From: Flavobacteriaceae bacterium
GTDB taxonomy: Bacteria; Bacteroidota; Bacteroidia; Flavobacteriales; Flavobacteriaceae
Assembly: GCA_031277535.1 (NCBI GenBank)
Contig: JAITMD010000010.1
Coordinates: 62,001-126,000, forward strand
DNA: 64,000 nucleotides
Reading direction: 5' to 3'
In this document: positions 10,176-19,095 of the stretch, piece after piece
Numbering within the stretch: position 1 is the stretch's first letter
Layout: each line of letters opens with the position of its first letter
Notes under the pieces: generated by a model
Seen by the model: the letters and a program-made list of their open reading frames with translations, nothing else
The model's database searches: none
What the model was told of the DNA's origin: nothing
Position numbers and translations under genes: made by a program

Positions 10176-10287
10176 CTTTTTCTTTATACACATCAAAAAA
10201 CTACATGAATACAATACTTGGATTTGTAAATTTAATGTGTAAATCAAAGTAAAACAAGTTATTAAAAAAACAAGATCAATAATTTCT

Positions 10288-10317
10288 AAAGGGCTATTTT
10301 AAAAATAGTCCTTTTTT
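10288..10317 (+). terminator. Terminator after copA
   Basis: Arms 10288-10300 and 10302-10314 (AAAGGGCTATTTT/AAAATAGTCCTTT, one G-U pair) with the T tract at 10312-10317. Confidence 0.75.
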
Positions 10318-10395
10318 ATTTCACCTTATTTCTCCCTCTCTCTTTTTTCACAATATTTAAACAGCATTGTAAGTCCATTATATTGCGGCAAAACA

Positions 10396-10439
10396 ATAGA
10401 GTCAAAATGGATTCAGAATGGACTTGCTATGGACTCACC
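10396..10439. repeat. Four tandem 11-bp units, ATGGACTnnnn type
   Basis: Units start at 10396, 10407, 10418 and 10429: ATAGAGTCAAA, ATGGATTCAGA, ATGGACTTGCT, ATGGACTCACC. The last three are exactly adjacent and share ATGGA-T; the first is more diverged. An inverted AAGTCCAT at 10371-10378 can pair with ATGGACTT at 10418-10425. The 11-bp period places each copy on the same face of the helix. Confidence 0.6.
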
Positions 10440-10455
10440 CATACAAAAGCCCAAT

Positions 10456-10493
10456 AAAAATCCCCTAACAATATAAACCATTAGGGGATTTTT
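10456..10493 (-). terminator. Terminator between convergent copA and the DUF6804-like gene
   Basis: Perfect 13-bp stem AAAAATCCCCTAA/TTAGGGGATTTTT (10456-10468, 10481-10493) with a 12-nt loop; bidirectional in form. Confidence 0.85.
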
Positions 10494-10566
10494 GTATTAT
10501 AAATCAAAGTATAAAACTGTTATGTCATACAACAGTTCATTATTATTCAATATTTTGTAAAAGTAA

Positions 10567-10878
10567 TTATTCTTCAATAGGCTGAACTTTTTGTTTTTTT
10601 ACTAAGAATAAAGAGCCTAACACTGCTACTGCTAAGACAAGATGAACAACATTCCACATCATTTTATCCAAAGGAATTGGTATAAACGGTTGGAATAAAA
10701 CAATCATCGCAAGATAAAAACCGAATAATTTGATATTAGCATTTAAGTGTTCTGTGTAAGCTAAAATACCAAACAAAACGATTAAGATAAACCGCGTAAA
10801 CTCGAATAACTCTTTTGACATGGGTAATAGACACAACAAAAAAATTGCTACTACACCTAATTTTAATATTCTTTCCAT
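10567..10878 (-). CDS. Small integral membrane protein, DUF6804-like
   Basis: 103 residues from the ATG at 10878 (MERILKLG); an extension to 10914 adds a Cys/Lys-rich stretch that does not fit. Four hydrophobic helices fill nearly the whole protein, with a Lys/Gln-rich cytoplasmic tail. The order of helices and the LLPMS/FILIVLFGILAYTE pattern resemble the DUF6804 family of small Bacteroidota membrane proteins; I hold that name loosely. Function is unknown and the neighbours give no hint. Confidence 0.65.
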   Translation of the reverse strand: MERILKLGVVAIFLLCLLPMSKELFEFTRFILIVLFGILAYTEHLNANIKLFGFYLAMIVLFQPFIPIPLDKMMWNVVHLVLAVAVLGSLFLVKKQKVQPIEE

Positions 10879-11115
10879 TTTCAATAAATTTTCTTTGCAA
10901 CAAAAATACGACAATTCCAGTCGATAACAATCATTATAACAAACAATTACGAATTGAATTAAGATTTTAAGATATATTTAAAAACTATTCGTGTAAGCCC
11001 ACTTATTTTTCCATTGTATGCACTTTTTCTGGCAAGAAAATACTCAATTAAAACTTGCTTTTTTATTGCATAAAAAAAACTTACTTTAGCAACTCAAAAT
11101 ATTTATTACAACACA

Positions 11116-12198
11116 ATGAAACAAGTAACTTTAAATCACATCCACGAAGCTTTAGGAGCTAAGATGGTACCATTTGCAGGTTTTAATATGCCTGTACAAT
11201 ACGAAGGAGTAAACGCTGAACACGAAACAGTAAGAAACGGAGTTGGAGTGTTTGATGTATCTCACATGGGTATCTTCAAAATTTCAGGACCAAACGCTTT
11301 AGCATTAATCCAAAAAGTTACTTCTAATGATGCATCAGTTTTAGTAGATGGAAAAGCGCAATACTGCTACTTCCCAAATACTACAGGAGGTGTAATCGAT
11401 GACATTATTACATATAGAGTAAACAAAAACGAATATTTGATGGTGGTAAATGCATCAAATATTGATAAAGATTACAATTGGGTTAGTTCTCACAATGATA
11501 TGAATGCTACTTTAGAAAACTTATCTGATGGGTATTCTATCTTGGCAATCCAAGGACCAAAAGCTATTGAGGCAATGCAAAGCTTAACAAGTGTAAACTT
11601 AGCAGATATTAAATTCTACAACTTCGTAATCGATACTTTCGCAGGAGTTAAGGATGTAGTTATCTCTGCAACAGGTTATACAGGTTCAGGAGGTTTTGAA
11701 GTTTACGTTAAAAACGAAGATGTAGAAGCAGTATGGAACAAAGTATTCGAAGCAGGAGCTAACTGGGGAATCAAACCTATTGGATTAGCAGCACGTGATA
11801 CTTTACGCCTTGAAATGGGATACTGTTTATATGGTAATGAGCTAAACGATGAGATTTCTCCTTTAGAAGCTGGTTTAGGATGGGTAACTAAATTTACAAA
11901 AGACTTTATCAATTCTGACAACTTAAATGCAGAGAAAGAAGCAGGTATCAAAAACAGATTAGTAGGATTTGAACTAATTGGAAAAGGTATTCCAAGACAT
12001 GACTACGAAATCGTTGATGCAGAAGGAAACGTGATTGGTAAAGTAACTTCTGGTACACAATCTCCTTCATTAGGTAAAGGAATCGGTATGGGATATGTTC
12101 CAGTAGCTTTAGCAGCTGAAGGAAGCCAAATCTTCATCCGTATTCGTAAAAATGACGTTGAAGCAAAAGTGGTAAAAACGCCATTTTACAAAAAATAA
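11116..12198 (+). CDS. gcvT: Glycine cleavage system aminomethyltransferase (T protein)
   Basis: 360 residues, the usual family length. The N-terminal half has the GcvT signatures [23 protein letters not shown] and a folate-binding GGVIDDI stretch; the C-terminal part has the [10 protein letters not shown] and [16 protein letters not shown] motifs and a barrel ending in a basic tail. It transfers the methylene group of aminomethyl-lipoyl-H protein to tetrahydrofolate, releasing ammonia. It stands alone here rather than with gcvH/gcvP. glyA, encoded 12 kb away, uses the same one-carbon pool. A strong terminator follows. Confidence 0.96.
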   Translation: MKQVTLNHIHEALGAKMVPFAGFNMPVQYEGVNAEHETVRNGVGVFDVSHMGIFKISGPNALALIQKVTSNDASVLVDGKAQYCYFPNTTGGVIDDIITYRVNKNEYLMVVNASNIDKDYNWVSSHNDMNATLENLSDGYSILAIQGPKAIEAMQSLTSVNLADIKFYNFVIDTFAGVKDVVISATGYTGSGGFEVYVKNEDVEAVWNKVFEAGANWGIKPIGLAARDTLRLEMGYCLYGNELNDEISPLEAGLGWVTKFTKDFINSDNLNAEKEAGIKNRLVGFELIGKGIPRHDYEIVDAEGNVIGKVTSGTQSPSLGKGIGMGYVPVALAAEGSQIFIRIRKNDVEAKVVKTPFYKK

Positions 12199-12207
12199 GA
12201 CAAAAGG

Positions 12208-12241
12208 AAAGGGAGTTTGAAAATAAGCTCCCTTTTTTTTT
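12208..12241 (+). terminator. Terminator after gcvT
   Basis: Arms 12208-12215 and 12228-12235 (AAAGGGAG/CTCCCTTT) run into nine T residues. Confidence 0.85.
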
Positions 12242-12271
12242 GTGATATATTTGAATTATACTCTATTTTTG
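12239..12271 (+). promoter_or_regulatory. Bacteroidota-type promoter of the YebC gene
   Basis: TTTG at 12239-12242 (within the terminator T tract) and TATTTTTG at 12264-12271 are 21 nt apart, matching TTTG/TAnnTTTG. The start codon follows 27 nt later. Confidence 0.5.
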
Positions 12272-12298
12272 CATATATAAAATTAAGTAACAATTATT

Positions 12299-13009
12299 AT
12301 GGGAAGAGCGTTTGAATTTAGAAAAGGACGTAAGCTAAAACGTTGGTCTGCTATGGCAAAAACGTTTACAAGAATTGGTAAGGATATCGTAATGGCTGTA
12401 AAAGAAGGTGGACCTAATCCCGAGGCTAACTCTCGCCTTCGTGCTGTAATACAAAATGCTAAGGCTGCAAACATGCCTAAAGATAACGTAGAGCGTGCTA
12501 TAAAACGTGCTACGGATAAAGATACTGAAAACTATAAAGAAGTAGTATTTGAAGGGTATGGGCCTCACGGAATTGCATTCTTAATTGAAACAGCAACAGA
12601 CAACAACAATAGAACAGTAGCAAACATCAGAAGTTACTTCAACAAATGTAATGGTGCTTTAGGTACACAAGGTTCTGTTGAGTTTATGTTTGACCACACT
12701 TGCAACTTTAGAATTCCTGCCGAAGAAGGTAGAGATTTAGAAGAGTTTGAATTAGAATTAATCGACTTTGGTATTGATGAGATCTTTGAAGATGAGGATG
12801 GCGTAATGATCTATGCTCCTTTTGAAAGTTTTGGTGCTATTCAAAAAGAATTAGAAGGTAGAGGTATTGAGATCTTATCTTCTGGATTTGATAGAATTCC
12901 ACAAGTAACAAAAGAGTTAACAGAAGCTGAAATAGCTGATGTTGAAAAATTGTTAGACAAAATTGAAGAAGATGACGACGTACAAAACGTTTTCACTACA
13001 ATGGCATAA
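12299..13009 (+). CDS. YebC/PmpR (TACO1) family DNA-binding regulator
   Basis: 236 residues and full length. The N-terminus MGRAFEFRKGRKLKRW and the conserved RIGKDIVMAVKEGG, NMPKDNVERAIKRAT and YEGYGPHG-like (here FEGYGPHG) motifs identify the family. The later part has the acidic second and third domains. Members act as transcriptional regulators in some bacteria (PmpR) and as translation factors that help ribosomes through proline-rich stretches; which applies here cannot be told. The methionine at 12299 is the family's conserved start. Confidence 0.93.
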   Translation: MGRAFEFRKGRKLKRWSAMAKTFTRIGKDIVMAVKEGGPNPEANSRLRAVIQNAKAANMPKDNVERAIKRATDKDTENYKEVVFEGYGPHGIAFLIETATDNNNRTVANIRSYFNKCNGALGTQGSVEFMFDHTCNFRIPAEEGRDLEEFELELIDFGIDEIFEDEDGVMIYAPFESFGAIQKELEGRGIEILSSGFDRIPQVTKELTEAEIADVEKLLDKIEEDDDVQNVFTTMA

Positions 13010-13038
13010 GCTATAAACATACAATTGTATATAAAAAG

Positions 13039-13069
13039 AGGATAGTATCTGAGATACTATCCTTTTTTA
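13039..13069 (+). terminator. Terminator after the YebC gene
   Basis: Perfect 11-bp stem AGGATAGTATC/GATACTATCCT with a TGA loop and six T residues. Confidence 0.88.
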
Positions 13070-13178
13070 GTTTGTGTATAAAATATGACCTAACAGTCTA
13101 AATCTACTAATTATATATTCAATATGGGGGATTTCTGCTCTATTCCCTATGTAAAACCTTTTGTCTAACCATTTAGTT

Positions 13179-13943
13179 TCAACTTTCTATCCACTCCTTA
13201 AAATCACTTACTCGTTCTCTACTAACCAAAATATCATCTAATGTTGTAGATTTCATATTCACTTTTAATCTTGAGTTGCTAAATGCAGCTATATCTTTGA
13301 TGTCTTTCAATTGAACAATGTGTTTACGACTGGTTCTAAAGTAAGCTTTAGAATCCAACATGCGCTCTATCTCTTCTAAGGTATTATCTACCAAATAATC
13401 TCTATCGTCTGTTGTTTTTAAATAAGTTCCTTTGTTTTCACTAAAAAAACAAACAATGGTAGAAGTAGGTATAATCTTTATTTGCGTACCTACACGAACA
13501 GTAAAACGTTCTTTATACTCTTTGGCTGAGGTATTCATAAACTGCTTAAACATGGTAAGCTGTTCCGAAAAAGCAAAAAAGGCAGAATGCTGTTCTTGAA
13601 ACTTAAGCATCGCTTGTTGCAATTCGTCTTCCTGAATAGGTTTCAGCAAATAGTCAATACTATTCAACTTAAATGCGCGTAAAGCATAGGCATCATAAGC
13701 CGTTGTAAATATGATTGCACTCTTCACTGCTACTTGATCAAAAATGTCAAACGACAATCCATCAGACAACTGAATGTCTAAAAAGATTAAGTCAGGATGA
13801 GTATTGCTTTTAAACCATGCTACTGCCTCTTCTACACTTGTCAGCTTTTCTATAATGCTATAACCTAATTTTTCGATCTTGCGTTCAAGTGCACGAGCTG
13901 CAGGTTTTTCATCTTCAACAATAACAATTCTAAGTGCATTCAT
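13179..13943 (-). CDS. LytTR-type response regulator
   Basis: 254 residues. The receiver domain (about 4-120) has acidic EDE at 10-12, phospho-acceptor Asp56 in IFLDIQLSDG and Lys101 in YLLKP. The LytTR DNA-binding domain (about 148-250) has the typical FFSENKGTYL and YFRTSRKHIVQL motifs. It is last in a three-gene unit: kinase, 2TM-like protein, regulator, separated by 2-3 nt. It is paralogous in layout to the LytTR regulator at 4.8-5.5 kb. Confidence 0.92.
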   Translation of the reverse strand: MNALRIVIVEDEKPAARALERKIEKLGYSIIEKLTSVEEAVAWFKSNTHPDLIFLDIQLSDGLSFDIFDQVAVKSAIIFTTAYDAYALRAFKLNSIDYLLKPIQEDELQQAMLKFQEQHSAFFAFSEQLTMFKQFMNTSAKEYKERFTVRVGTQIKIIPTSTIVCFFSENKGTYLKTTDDRDYLVDNTLEEIERMLDSKAYFRTSRKHIVQLKDIKDIAAFSNSRLKVNMKSTTLDDILVSRERVSDFKEWIES

Positions 13944-13945
13944 AT

Positions 13946-14308
13946 TTATAATTTCATTTGATATTCGTAAGTCTTTTTTAATCGCTCAAATTCTCTGCGT
14001 TCTAATCTGTCTTGCCAATTCTTTAATCCAGGAATAGACTCTGCATAATAAAAAGAGAATTGTATAATGAGCATAACAAGCCAAGCTAAAGGTAGTTCAT
14101 AAAAAAAACGATCTGCTGTGTTGTAATTTTGTGTTTGTATGCCTATTCTCACATGGGCAATTCCTATAAAATAATGGTAACACAACACCGCTGTACACAA
14201 TCCCCAAAGTGTAAGATTAAAAAACAATCCTAACCTTCCTTTTAATCGCACCCTCAAAAAACTTTTGTAGGCAGCAATTGCTTCTGGATTTTTTAATACC
14301 TCATTCAT
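13946..14308 (-). CDS. Small two-helix membrane protein (2TM-domain-like) in a kinase/regulator operon
   Basis: 120 residues: a basic amphipathic stretch (5-26), two membrane helices (about 28-48 and 72-92) and a charged Arg/Glu-rich tail. The layout matches the 2TM domain found at the C-terminus of the adjacent kinase, although the sequence is diverged. It sits 3 nt from the kinase and 2 nt from the regulator gene, so all three are surely co-expressed. It may associate with the kinase in the membrane; this is inference from layout. Confidence 0.7.
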   Translation of the reverse strand: MNEVLKNPEAIAAYKSFLRVRLKGRLGLFFNLTLWGLCTAVLCYHYFIGIAHVRIGIQTQNYNTADRFFYELPLAWLVMLIIQFSFYYAESIPGLKNWQDRLERREFERLKKTYEYQMKL

Positions 14309-14311
14309 TGG

Positions 14312-15661
14312 TTAGTTCCATTGATTGTTATTCTCTTTTTTATGTTTTTCCATGTGTTCACGTATCTTTCTATCTTCCCAATCCTTACCTAAAAACAGAT
14401 TGTAGTTATACGTTTTCATATAATCTGCTGCTAATCCTATTCCCCAAGAAAACACAACAATCAAACTCCACATAAAATGACTATTAGTCATTACATTCAA
14501 TATGATTAAAAACAAATTAACCATAATATAAGAGGTTAAGTGAGCATAAAACTTCTTTATCTTCTCTACTTTCTTTTTCGCTTCAATTAATACTTCTTGC
14601 TCGCTTTCTTGTACATCTAAAATTCTCATGTGCTCTATTTTTTTAGTTAATATGGGTATTTTTACTTTAAATTCTACTGCTGTTTCTTCAATTAAAATGG
14701 GTTTATTAGACAACAACCCATAACGTTCGATAATATTCTGTAACCCTATACCTCTACGATCATCTGTTTGTGTTTTTTTATTCAAATTATTAACGATACT
14801 CAAGTAACCATTAGATTCTTCTGTAATAACAATTCGAATAGGTTTAGAAGAACTTACTTTATTGTGTTTGATAACGTTTTCCAACAAAAGCTGTAAACTT
14901 AGTGGAACCACTTTTGCGCCTTCTTGCTTGACAAGGTGTGGTATTTCAAACACAATAGAATCTTCAAAACGCATTTGCAATAACTCTACGTACGTTCGTG
15001 CAAAATTTAACTCCTCTTCTAAAGGGACTAATTCTTTATTTTTCTGTTCTAAAATATAACGATATGTTTTTGATAAAGAATTAGTAAACTCCTGTGCTTT
15101 ATCAGGATTTTCTTCTATCAAGGCATTTAATACATTAAGACTATTAAACAAAAAATGAGGATCTAACTGGTTCTTTAAACTTTCGAATTGTGCAGATACA
15201 CTCCCTGTAATCACCCGCTGTTCTTCTATCTGTTGGTCTTTTGAAAGGGAATTAAATGTAATATCAAAATAGATAAACAATAAGATTGCTAACAAAAGAG
15301 TGAAATTAAAGATTGATCTAAAACTTCCTTGATCAATGAAATAAGAGTATCCATCATTCCCTATAATCATGATATCATAAACCTTTAGCCCAAAGCTAAC
15401 AATCCAAATACCCAAAAAATTAATTCCTGCTACTGTGGCAGCAGCGATGTGAACATTACTCGGTTTTTCGGCAACATAAGCTTTTAAATGGCTTAGGTAT
15501 TTTTGAGACAAAAAATGATTGAGCAAAACAAGTACTACTGCAAAGGCAATACTATATCCGACAAAAAGATAGATGTCTAAAAAAAACAGCTTCAATACTT
15601 TTTTGAATAAGAAAAAAACAATTCCTACTAAAAGGATTACTTTGCCTATATTTAATTTCAT
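14312..15661 (-). CDS. Sensor histidine kinase with C-terminal 2TM domain
   Basis: 449 residues. Four N-terminal membrane helices (about 7-27, 30-50, 75-95, 115-135) are followed by the LytS/YehU-type His_kinase region with probable phospho-acceptor His169 in LDPHFLFNSLN and N-box LLLENVIKHN. The ATPase glycine box is GIGLQNIIERYG. After the kinase core, residues about 355-449 form a separate 2TM domain (KKVEKIKKFYAHLTSYIMVN and a second helix, then a charged tail). The extra domain after the ATPase is unusual for this kinase class. First gene of the operon. Confidence 0.9.
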   Translation of the reverse strand: MKLNIGKVILLVGIVFFLFKKVLKLFFLDIYLFVGYSIAFAVVLVLLNHFLSQKYLSHLKAYVAEKPSNVHIAAATVAGINFLGIWIVSFGLKVYDIMIIGNDGYSYFIDQGSFRSIFNFTLLLAILLFIYFDITFNSLSKDQQIEEQRVITGSVSAQFESLKNQLDPHFLFNSLNVLNALIEENPDKAQEFTNSLSKTYRYILEQKNKELVPLEEELNFARTYVELLQMRFEDSIVFEIPHLVKQEGAKVVPLSLQLLLENVIKHNKVSSSKPIRIVITEESNGYLSIVNNLNKKTQTDDRRGIGLQNIIERYGLLSNKPILIEETAVEFKVKIPILTKKIEHMRILDVQESEQEVLIEAKKKVEKIKKFYAHLTSYIMVNLFLIILNVMTNSHFMWSLIVVFSWGIGLAADYMKTYNYNLFLGKDWEDRKIREHMEKHKKENNNQWN

Positions 15662-16108
15662 GTGATTCTGTATATTATTTATTCTGAAAAAGAAAACGAC
15701 AGTTTGATATTCAAATGGCTTTTTCTATCACTTAAGAGCATATTGCGACAATAAACTCGATCAAATGTACTATAAGTAAAACAATAAATTTCATAACCTT
15801 CTCGATTTGTTGTAGCAAAGATGTTGTGAAAAAATTAAGATAAAAAATAAGATAGGATGAACTGTTGAATTTGATAGATGAATTGCAAAAAAGCAATAAA
15901 TACGTGCAAAATACCTTTGTAAACACAGTAGAATTAACTCTTGCATATCTCTACTTCAAAATATACAATTACTTCTATTCAAGTATTAAATTATTGATGC
16001 TCAACAAGCTTGAATGAATAAAGAATTTAGTTGATAAATTAGCTTTTGTTTGCAAGGAATAATTAATAATAATCTTAAATTTGCTTTTTTCAATCCACAA
16101 ATAAGATT
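15662..16108. other. Intergenic region between divergent operons
   Basis: No convincing gene. A 64-codon minus-strand frame at 15732-15926 is Phe/Leu/Ser-rich low-complexity and looks like chance. The right end holds a good promoter at 16049-16083. Confidence 0.55.
16049..16083 (+). promoter_or_regulatory. Bacteroidota-type promoter
   Basis: TTTG at 16049-16052 and TAAATTTG at 16076-16083 are 23 nt apart, 26 nt upstream of the pRiA4b ORF-3-like gene. Confidence 0.65.
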
Positions 16109-16657
16109 ATGGTATATAAGTTTAGAGTAATCCTTGATACAGAGGAAGATATCTTTAGAGATATAGCAATATTAGAAGATGATTCTTTAGAAGATTTACA
16201 CAATGCAATTGTCAACTCATTTGGTTTTGATGGTATGGAGGCAGCTTCATTTTATGCATGTGATGACCAATGGACACAATTAGAAAATGAAATCTCTTTG
16301 TTTGATATGGGTGAAGAAGATAGTCAGTCTAAGACCATGGCCTCTACTCCTATCAACAGTATTCTTGACGAAGAGCAAACAAAAATAATCTATGTGTACG
16401 ACTTTTTAAATATGTGGACATTCTTTGTTGAATTGGCTGCAATGGAAGAAGAAGAACCAGGACTTGCTTACCCAGAATTACTGTTCTCTCATGGAGAATT
16501 ACCAGATTATATGCCTACCAAATCATTCACAGCGGAGACTATTTCTAACGATGATATTTTTGGAGAATTCGATGACGACTATAACGACGAAGACTTTGAT
16601 ATGTTTGACGGAGATGAAAGCTTTGAGGACTTTGGTTACGAAGACAATTGGAATTAA
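16109..16657 (+). CDS. Plasmid pRiA4b ORF-3 family (IS1096 TnpR-like) protein
   Basis: 182 residues. The N-terminus MVYKFRVILD with DIAILEDDSLEDLHNAI and FYACDDQW is the pRiA4b ORF-3 fold, often labelled IS1096 passenger TnpR-like. Residues about 150-182 are an almost purely Asp/Glu/Phe/Tyr acidic tail. Despite the name there is no transposon nearby. In Flavobacteriaceae it is a common chromosomal gene of unknown role. The following gene encodes a nucleoid-associated protein 77 nt downstream on the same strand. Confidence 0.8.
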   Translation: MVYKFRVILDTEEDIFRDIAILEDDSLEDLHNAIVNSFGFDGMEAASFYACDDQWTQLENEISLFDMGEEDSQSKTMASTPINSILDEEQTKIIYVYDFLNMWTFFVELAAMEEEEPGLAYPELLFSHGELPDYMPTKSFTAETISNDDIFGEFDDDYNDEDFDMFDGDESFEDFGYEDNWN

Positions 16658-16734
16658 TTTCGATAACCATCAATAAACAATTCTTTATTAACAGCAAGTA
16701 GTGTAATCACTTTTTGCCTTACCATTTATTCGCG

Positions 16735-17799
16735 ATGATTAACTTATTTAACGCACACGTTGAAACACTTTCTATCCACAGAGTAGGAAATAAAAGTAGA
16801 AACGAAGCTATCTTTTTATCAGAAGAACCGTATAACTTAAATGATGAAATTGCTCCTTTATTAAAAGAGTATTTCTTTAAACCATTTAGAGAAAAAGAGG
16901 AAAACTACTATCAGTTTGCACATGATGTAGATTTAGAATTCAATGAAATGTACAATATAGCAGGTGAGGTATTCAACGCTCCATCAGCTTCTAAATTTCA
17001 TGAGGCTTCTAAAAAAATAACAAAGCTTTTATTTGAGCAATCAAATCATCCACATATCAAAAATGGAGAGGTATATGTTTCTTACTTAACAAACTTATCT
17101 ATTGACAACAATGTTGTGGATGCAATAGGTATCTTTAAAAGTGAGATTAAAACAGACTTCTTACAATTCAATGAAAAAGGAGCTAATTTAGAGATGATTC
17201 TTCAACAAGGAATCAACCTAAACAAATTAGATAAAGGATGTATTATATTCAATTATAAAAAAGAAGAAGGATACAAAATTCTAACAATTGATAGCAACAA
17301 ATACGATGCTCGCTATTGGTTAGAACACTTCTTAAATGTAGATATCTTCCAAGATGAAGCGTTTATGACTAAGAAGTACCTTAAATTCTGTCAAGACTTT
17401 GCAAAAGACGTAGTGTTGCCTGCTGAAGACAAAAAAGAAGAAGTGATGTTTATGAATCGTTCTGTAAACTACTTCGCTAAAAATGACGAATTTGAAGAAA
17501 CAAACTTCTTAAACGAAGTAATCGACAATCCAGATTTAATCTCTGAGTTCAAAAACTATAAAGTTGATAAAGGAGAAAAATATAGTATTGAAGATACAAC
17601 GAACTTCCCTATCGCTAATAACGCGGTAACAGATGCTCGTAAAAAGATTAAAAATGTAATCAACTTGGATACAAATATTCAAATCAAATTGGATTTTATC
17701 AATCCAGAAAGTGCAGATAAATTTGTAGAAAAAGGTTGGGACGAAGAAAAACAAATGTACTATTACCTTGTTTACTTCAACAAAGAACAAAAATCATAA
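16735..17799 (+). CDS. 37-kDa nucleoid-associated protein (NdpA family)
   Basis: 354 residues from the ATG at 16735; the frame extends upstream only through a TTG codon. The family starts are MINLFNAHVETLSIHRVG and the later YVSYLTNLSIDNNVVDAIGIFKSE, which match the NA37/NdpA family. The protein is soluble and acidic with a mixed alpha/beta N-terminal domain. YejK of E. coli is the best studied member and associates with the nucleoid; related proteins also occur next to restriction or defence genes, but none is present here. Ends at a strong shared terminator. Confidence 0.8.
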   Translation: MINLFNAHVETLSIHRVGNKSRNEAIFLSEEPYNLNDEIAPLLKEYFFKPFREKEENYYQFAHDVDLEFNEMYNIAGEVFNAPSASKFHEASKKITKLLFEQSNHPHIKNGEVYVSYLTNLSIDNNVVDAIGIFKSEIKTDFLQFNEKGANLEMILQQGINLNKLDKGCIIFNYKKEEGYKILTIDSNKYDARYWLEHFLNVDIFQDEAFMTKKYLKFCQDFAKDVVLPAEDKKEEVMFMNRSVNYFAKNDEFEETNFLNEVIDNPDLISEFKNYKVDKGEKYSIEDTTNFPIANNAVTDARKKIKNVINLDTNIQIKLDFINPESADKFVEKGWDEEKQMYYYLVYFNKEQKS

Positions 17800-17816
17800 C
17801 AGTCTGTTAGCATTAT

Positions 17817-17861
17817 AAACAAAAAGAGATGTTTTTAAAATAAAAACATCTCTTTTTGTTT
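17817..17861. terminator. Bidirectional terminator between convergent genes
   Basis: A perfect 21-bp stem (17817-17837 with 17841-17861) and a 3-nt loop with A/T-rich ends serves both the nucleoid-associated gene and menB. Confidence 0.92.
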
Positions 17862-17877
17862 ATAATAACCTCTACTA

Positions 17878-18717
17878 TTAAGGAATATATTTCTTTACAA
17901 AGTTAGGTTTACGCTTCTCTAAGAAAGCATTTCTTCCTTCTTTCGCTTCTTCTGTCATATATGCTAAACGAGTTGCCTCTCCTGCAAACACTTGCTGTCC
18001 AACCATACCATCATCTGTAAGATTCATAGCAAATTTCAACATTTTAATAGAAAGTGGTGATTTAGCCAACACCTCTTGTGCCCACTCATATGCTGTGTCT
18101 TCTAATTCAGCATGAGGTATCACAGCGTTTACCATTCCCATTTCAAAAGCTTCTTGAGCTGAATAATTACGTCCTAAAAAGAAGATTTCTCTCGCTTTCT
18201 TTTGACCTACCATTTTCGCTAAGTAAGCAGATCCATAACCTCCATCAAAACTTGTAACGTCAGCATCTGTTTGTTTAAAAATTGCATGTTCTTTACTCGC
18301 TAAAGTCATATCACACACTACATGTAAACTATGTCCACCACCAACTGCCCAACCAGGAACAACTGCAATTACTACTTTTGGCATAAAACGAATCAAACGT
18401 TGTACTTCCAAAATGTTTAAACGATGCATTCCATCGTCTCCCACATATCCTTGGTGCCCTCTTGCCTTTTGATCTCCTCCACTACAAAATGAATAAACAC
18501 CATCTTTTGGAGAAGGTCCTTCTGCAGATAATAAAACTACCCCTATAGAAGTATCTTCTTGTGCATCATAAAAAGCGCGGTACAACTCTGCTGTTGTTTT
18601 AGGTCTGAAGGCATTACGTACCTCTGGTCTATTAAAAGCAATACGAGCGACTCCATCACATTTTTTGTATGTGATATCTTCAAACTCAATTGCCGTTTCC
18701 CATTGAATCTTACTCAT
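17878..18717 (-). CDS. menB: 1,4-dihydroxy-2-naphthoyl-CoA synthase
   Basis: 279 residues, close to the family's usual length. It is a crotonase-fold enzyme with MenB-specific stretches: FCSGGDQKARG, GWAVGGGHSLHVVCD, and QTDADVTSFDGGYGSAYLA, where the Asp of the SFDGG turn is the key active-site residue. It closes the second ring of menaquinone precursor by converting O-succinylbenzoyl-CoA. No other men gene is adjacent in this window. It stands alone and shares the terminator at 17817-17861 with its convergent neighbour. Confidence 0.95.
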   Translation of the reverse strand: MSKIQWETAIEFEDITYKKCDGVARIAFNRPEVRNAFRPKTTAELYRAFYDAQEDTSIGVVLLSAEGPSPKDGVYSFCSGGDQKARGHQGYVGDDGMHRLNILEVQRLIRFMPKVVIAVVPGWAVGGGHSLHVVCDMTLASKEHAIFKQTDADVTSFDGGYGSAYLAKMVGQKKAREIFFLGRNYSAQEAFEMGMVNAVIPHAELEDTAYEWAQEVLAKSPLSIKMLKFAMNLTDDGMVGQQVFAGEATRLAYMTEEAKEGRNAFLEKRKPNFVKKYIP

Positions 18718-19095
18718 AATATAGAATGATTTTATTGTAAAAATAACCTATTTTTTCACATATAACACTATATTATCGTAGGATGCGAAAAATTCTTTAA
18801 CATTTTTAGACACTATCCACTATGTACCAATTCATTAAATCTTTAGTTTATTTAAAAAATTCCTCTCCCTCTCTTTATTATATCCCCATACCTCAGCATA
18901 CCATAAAACATACACCTCCATTTATAAATACATAAATTGAGAAGTTTGCCCTCTCTAAGAAACTCCTTTTTAATAGAGTAAATACAAAAGCTCAGCTCTA
19001 AATAGAAGTACTTGTAATTGTTATCAAATTCAAAATATATTTCCACTTCTGCTCGAAAACAACTACTTTTGAGTGAATATTCTAATAATTAAAAA
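18718..19095. other. Intergenic region, AT-rich
   Basis: No convincing gene; a minus-strand frame at 18852-19046 is low-complexity and has no neighbours or ribosome site supporting it. The right end carries a TAnnTTTG box for the DUF4199-kdsA unit. Confidence 0.5.
19064..19071 (+). promoter_or_regulatory. Probable -7 box of the DUF4199-kdsA operon
   Basis: TACTTTTG matches TAnnTTTG. The upstream partner is weak (TTTC at 19040-19043, 20 nt spacing). The ATG lies 24 nt downstream. Confidence 0.35.

Larger units (their letters stand above)
10176..10566. other. Intergenic region with two terminators and an 11-bp tandem array
   Basis: No gene is present. It holds the copA terminator (10288-10317), an 11-bp repeat array (10396-10439) with an inverted copy upstream (10371-10378), and the terminator of the convergent membrane-protein gene (10456-10493). 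Confidence 0.7.

Noticed and set aside
15732..15926. Small minus-strand gene of 64 codons
   Set aside because: Low-complexity Phe/Leu/Ser composition, no family resemblance and no ribosome site.
16109..16657. Insertion sequence suggested by the IS1096/TnpR family name
   Set aside because: No transposase, inverted repeats or target duplications are visible; the name is historical.
18852..19046. Small minus-strand gene of 64 codons before DUF4199
   Set aside because: Aromatic-rich chance composition in AT-rich DNA with no supporting context.
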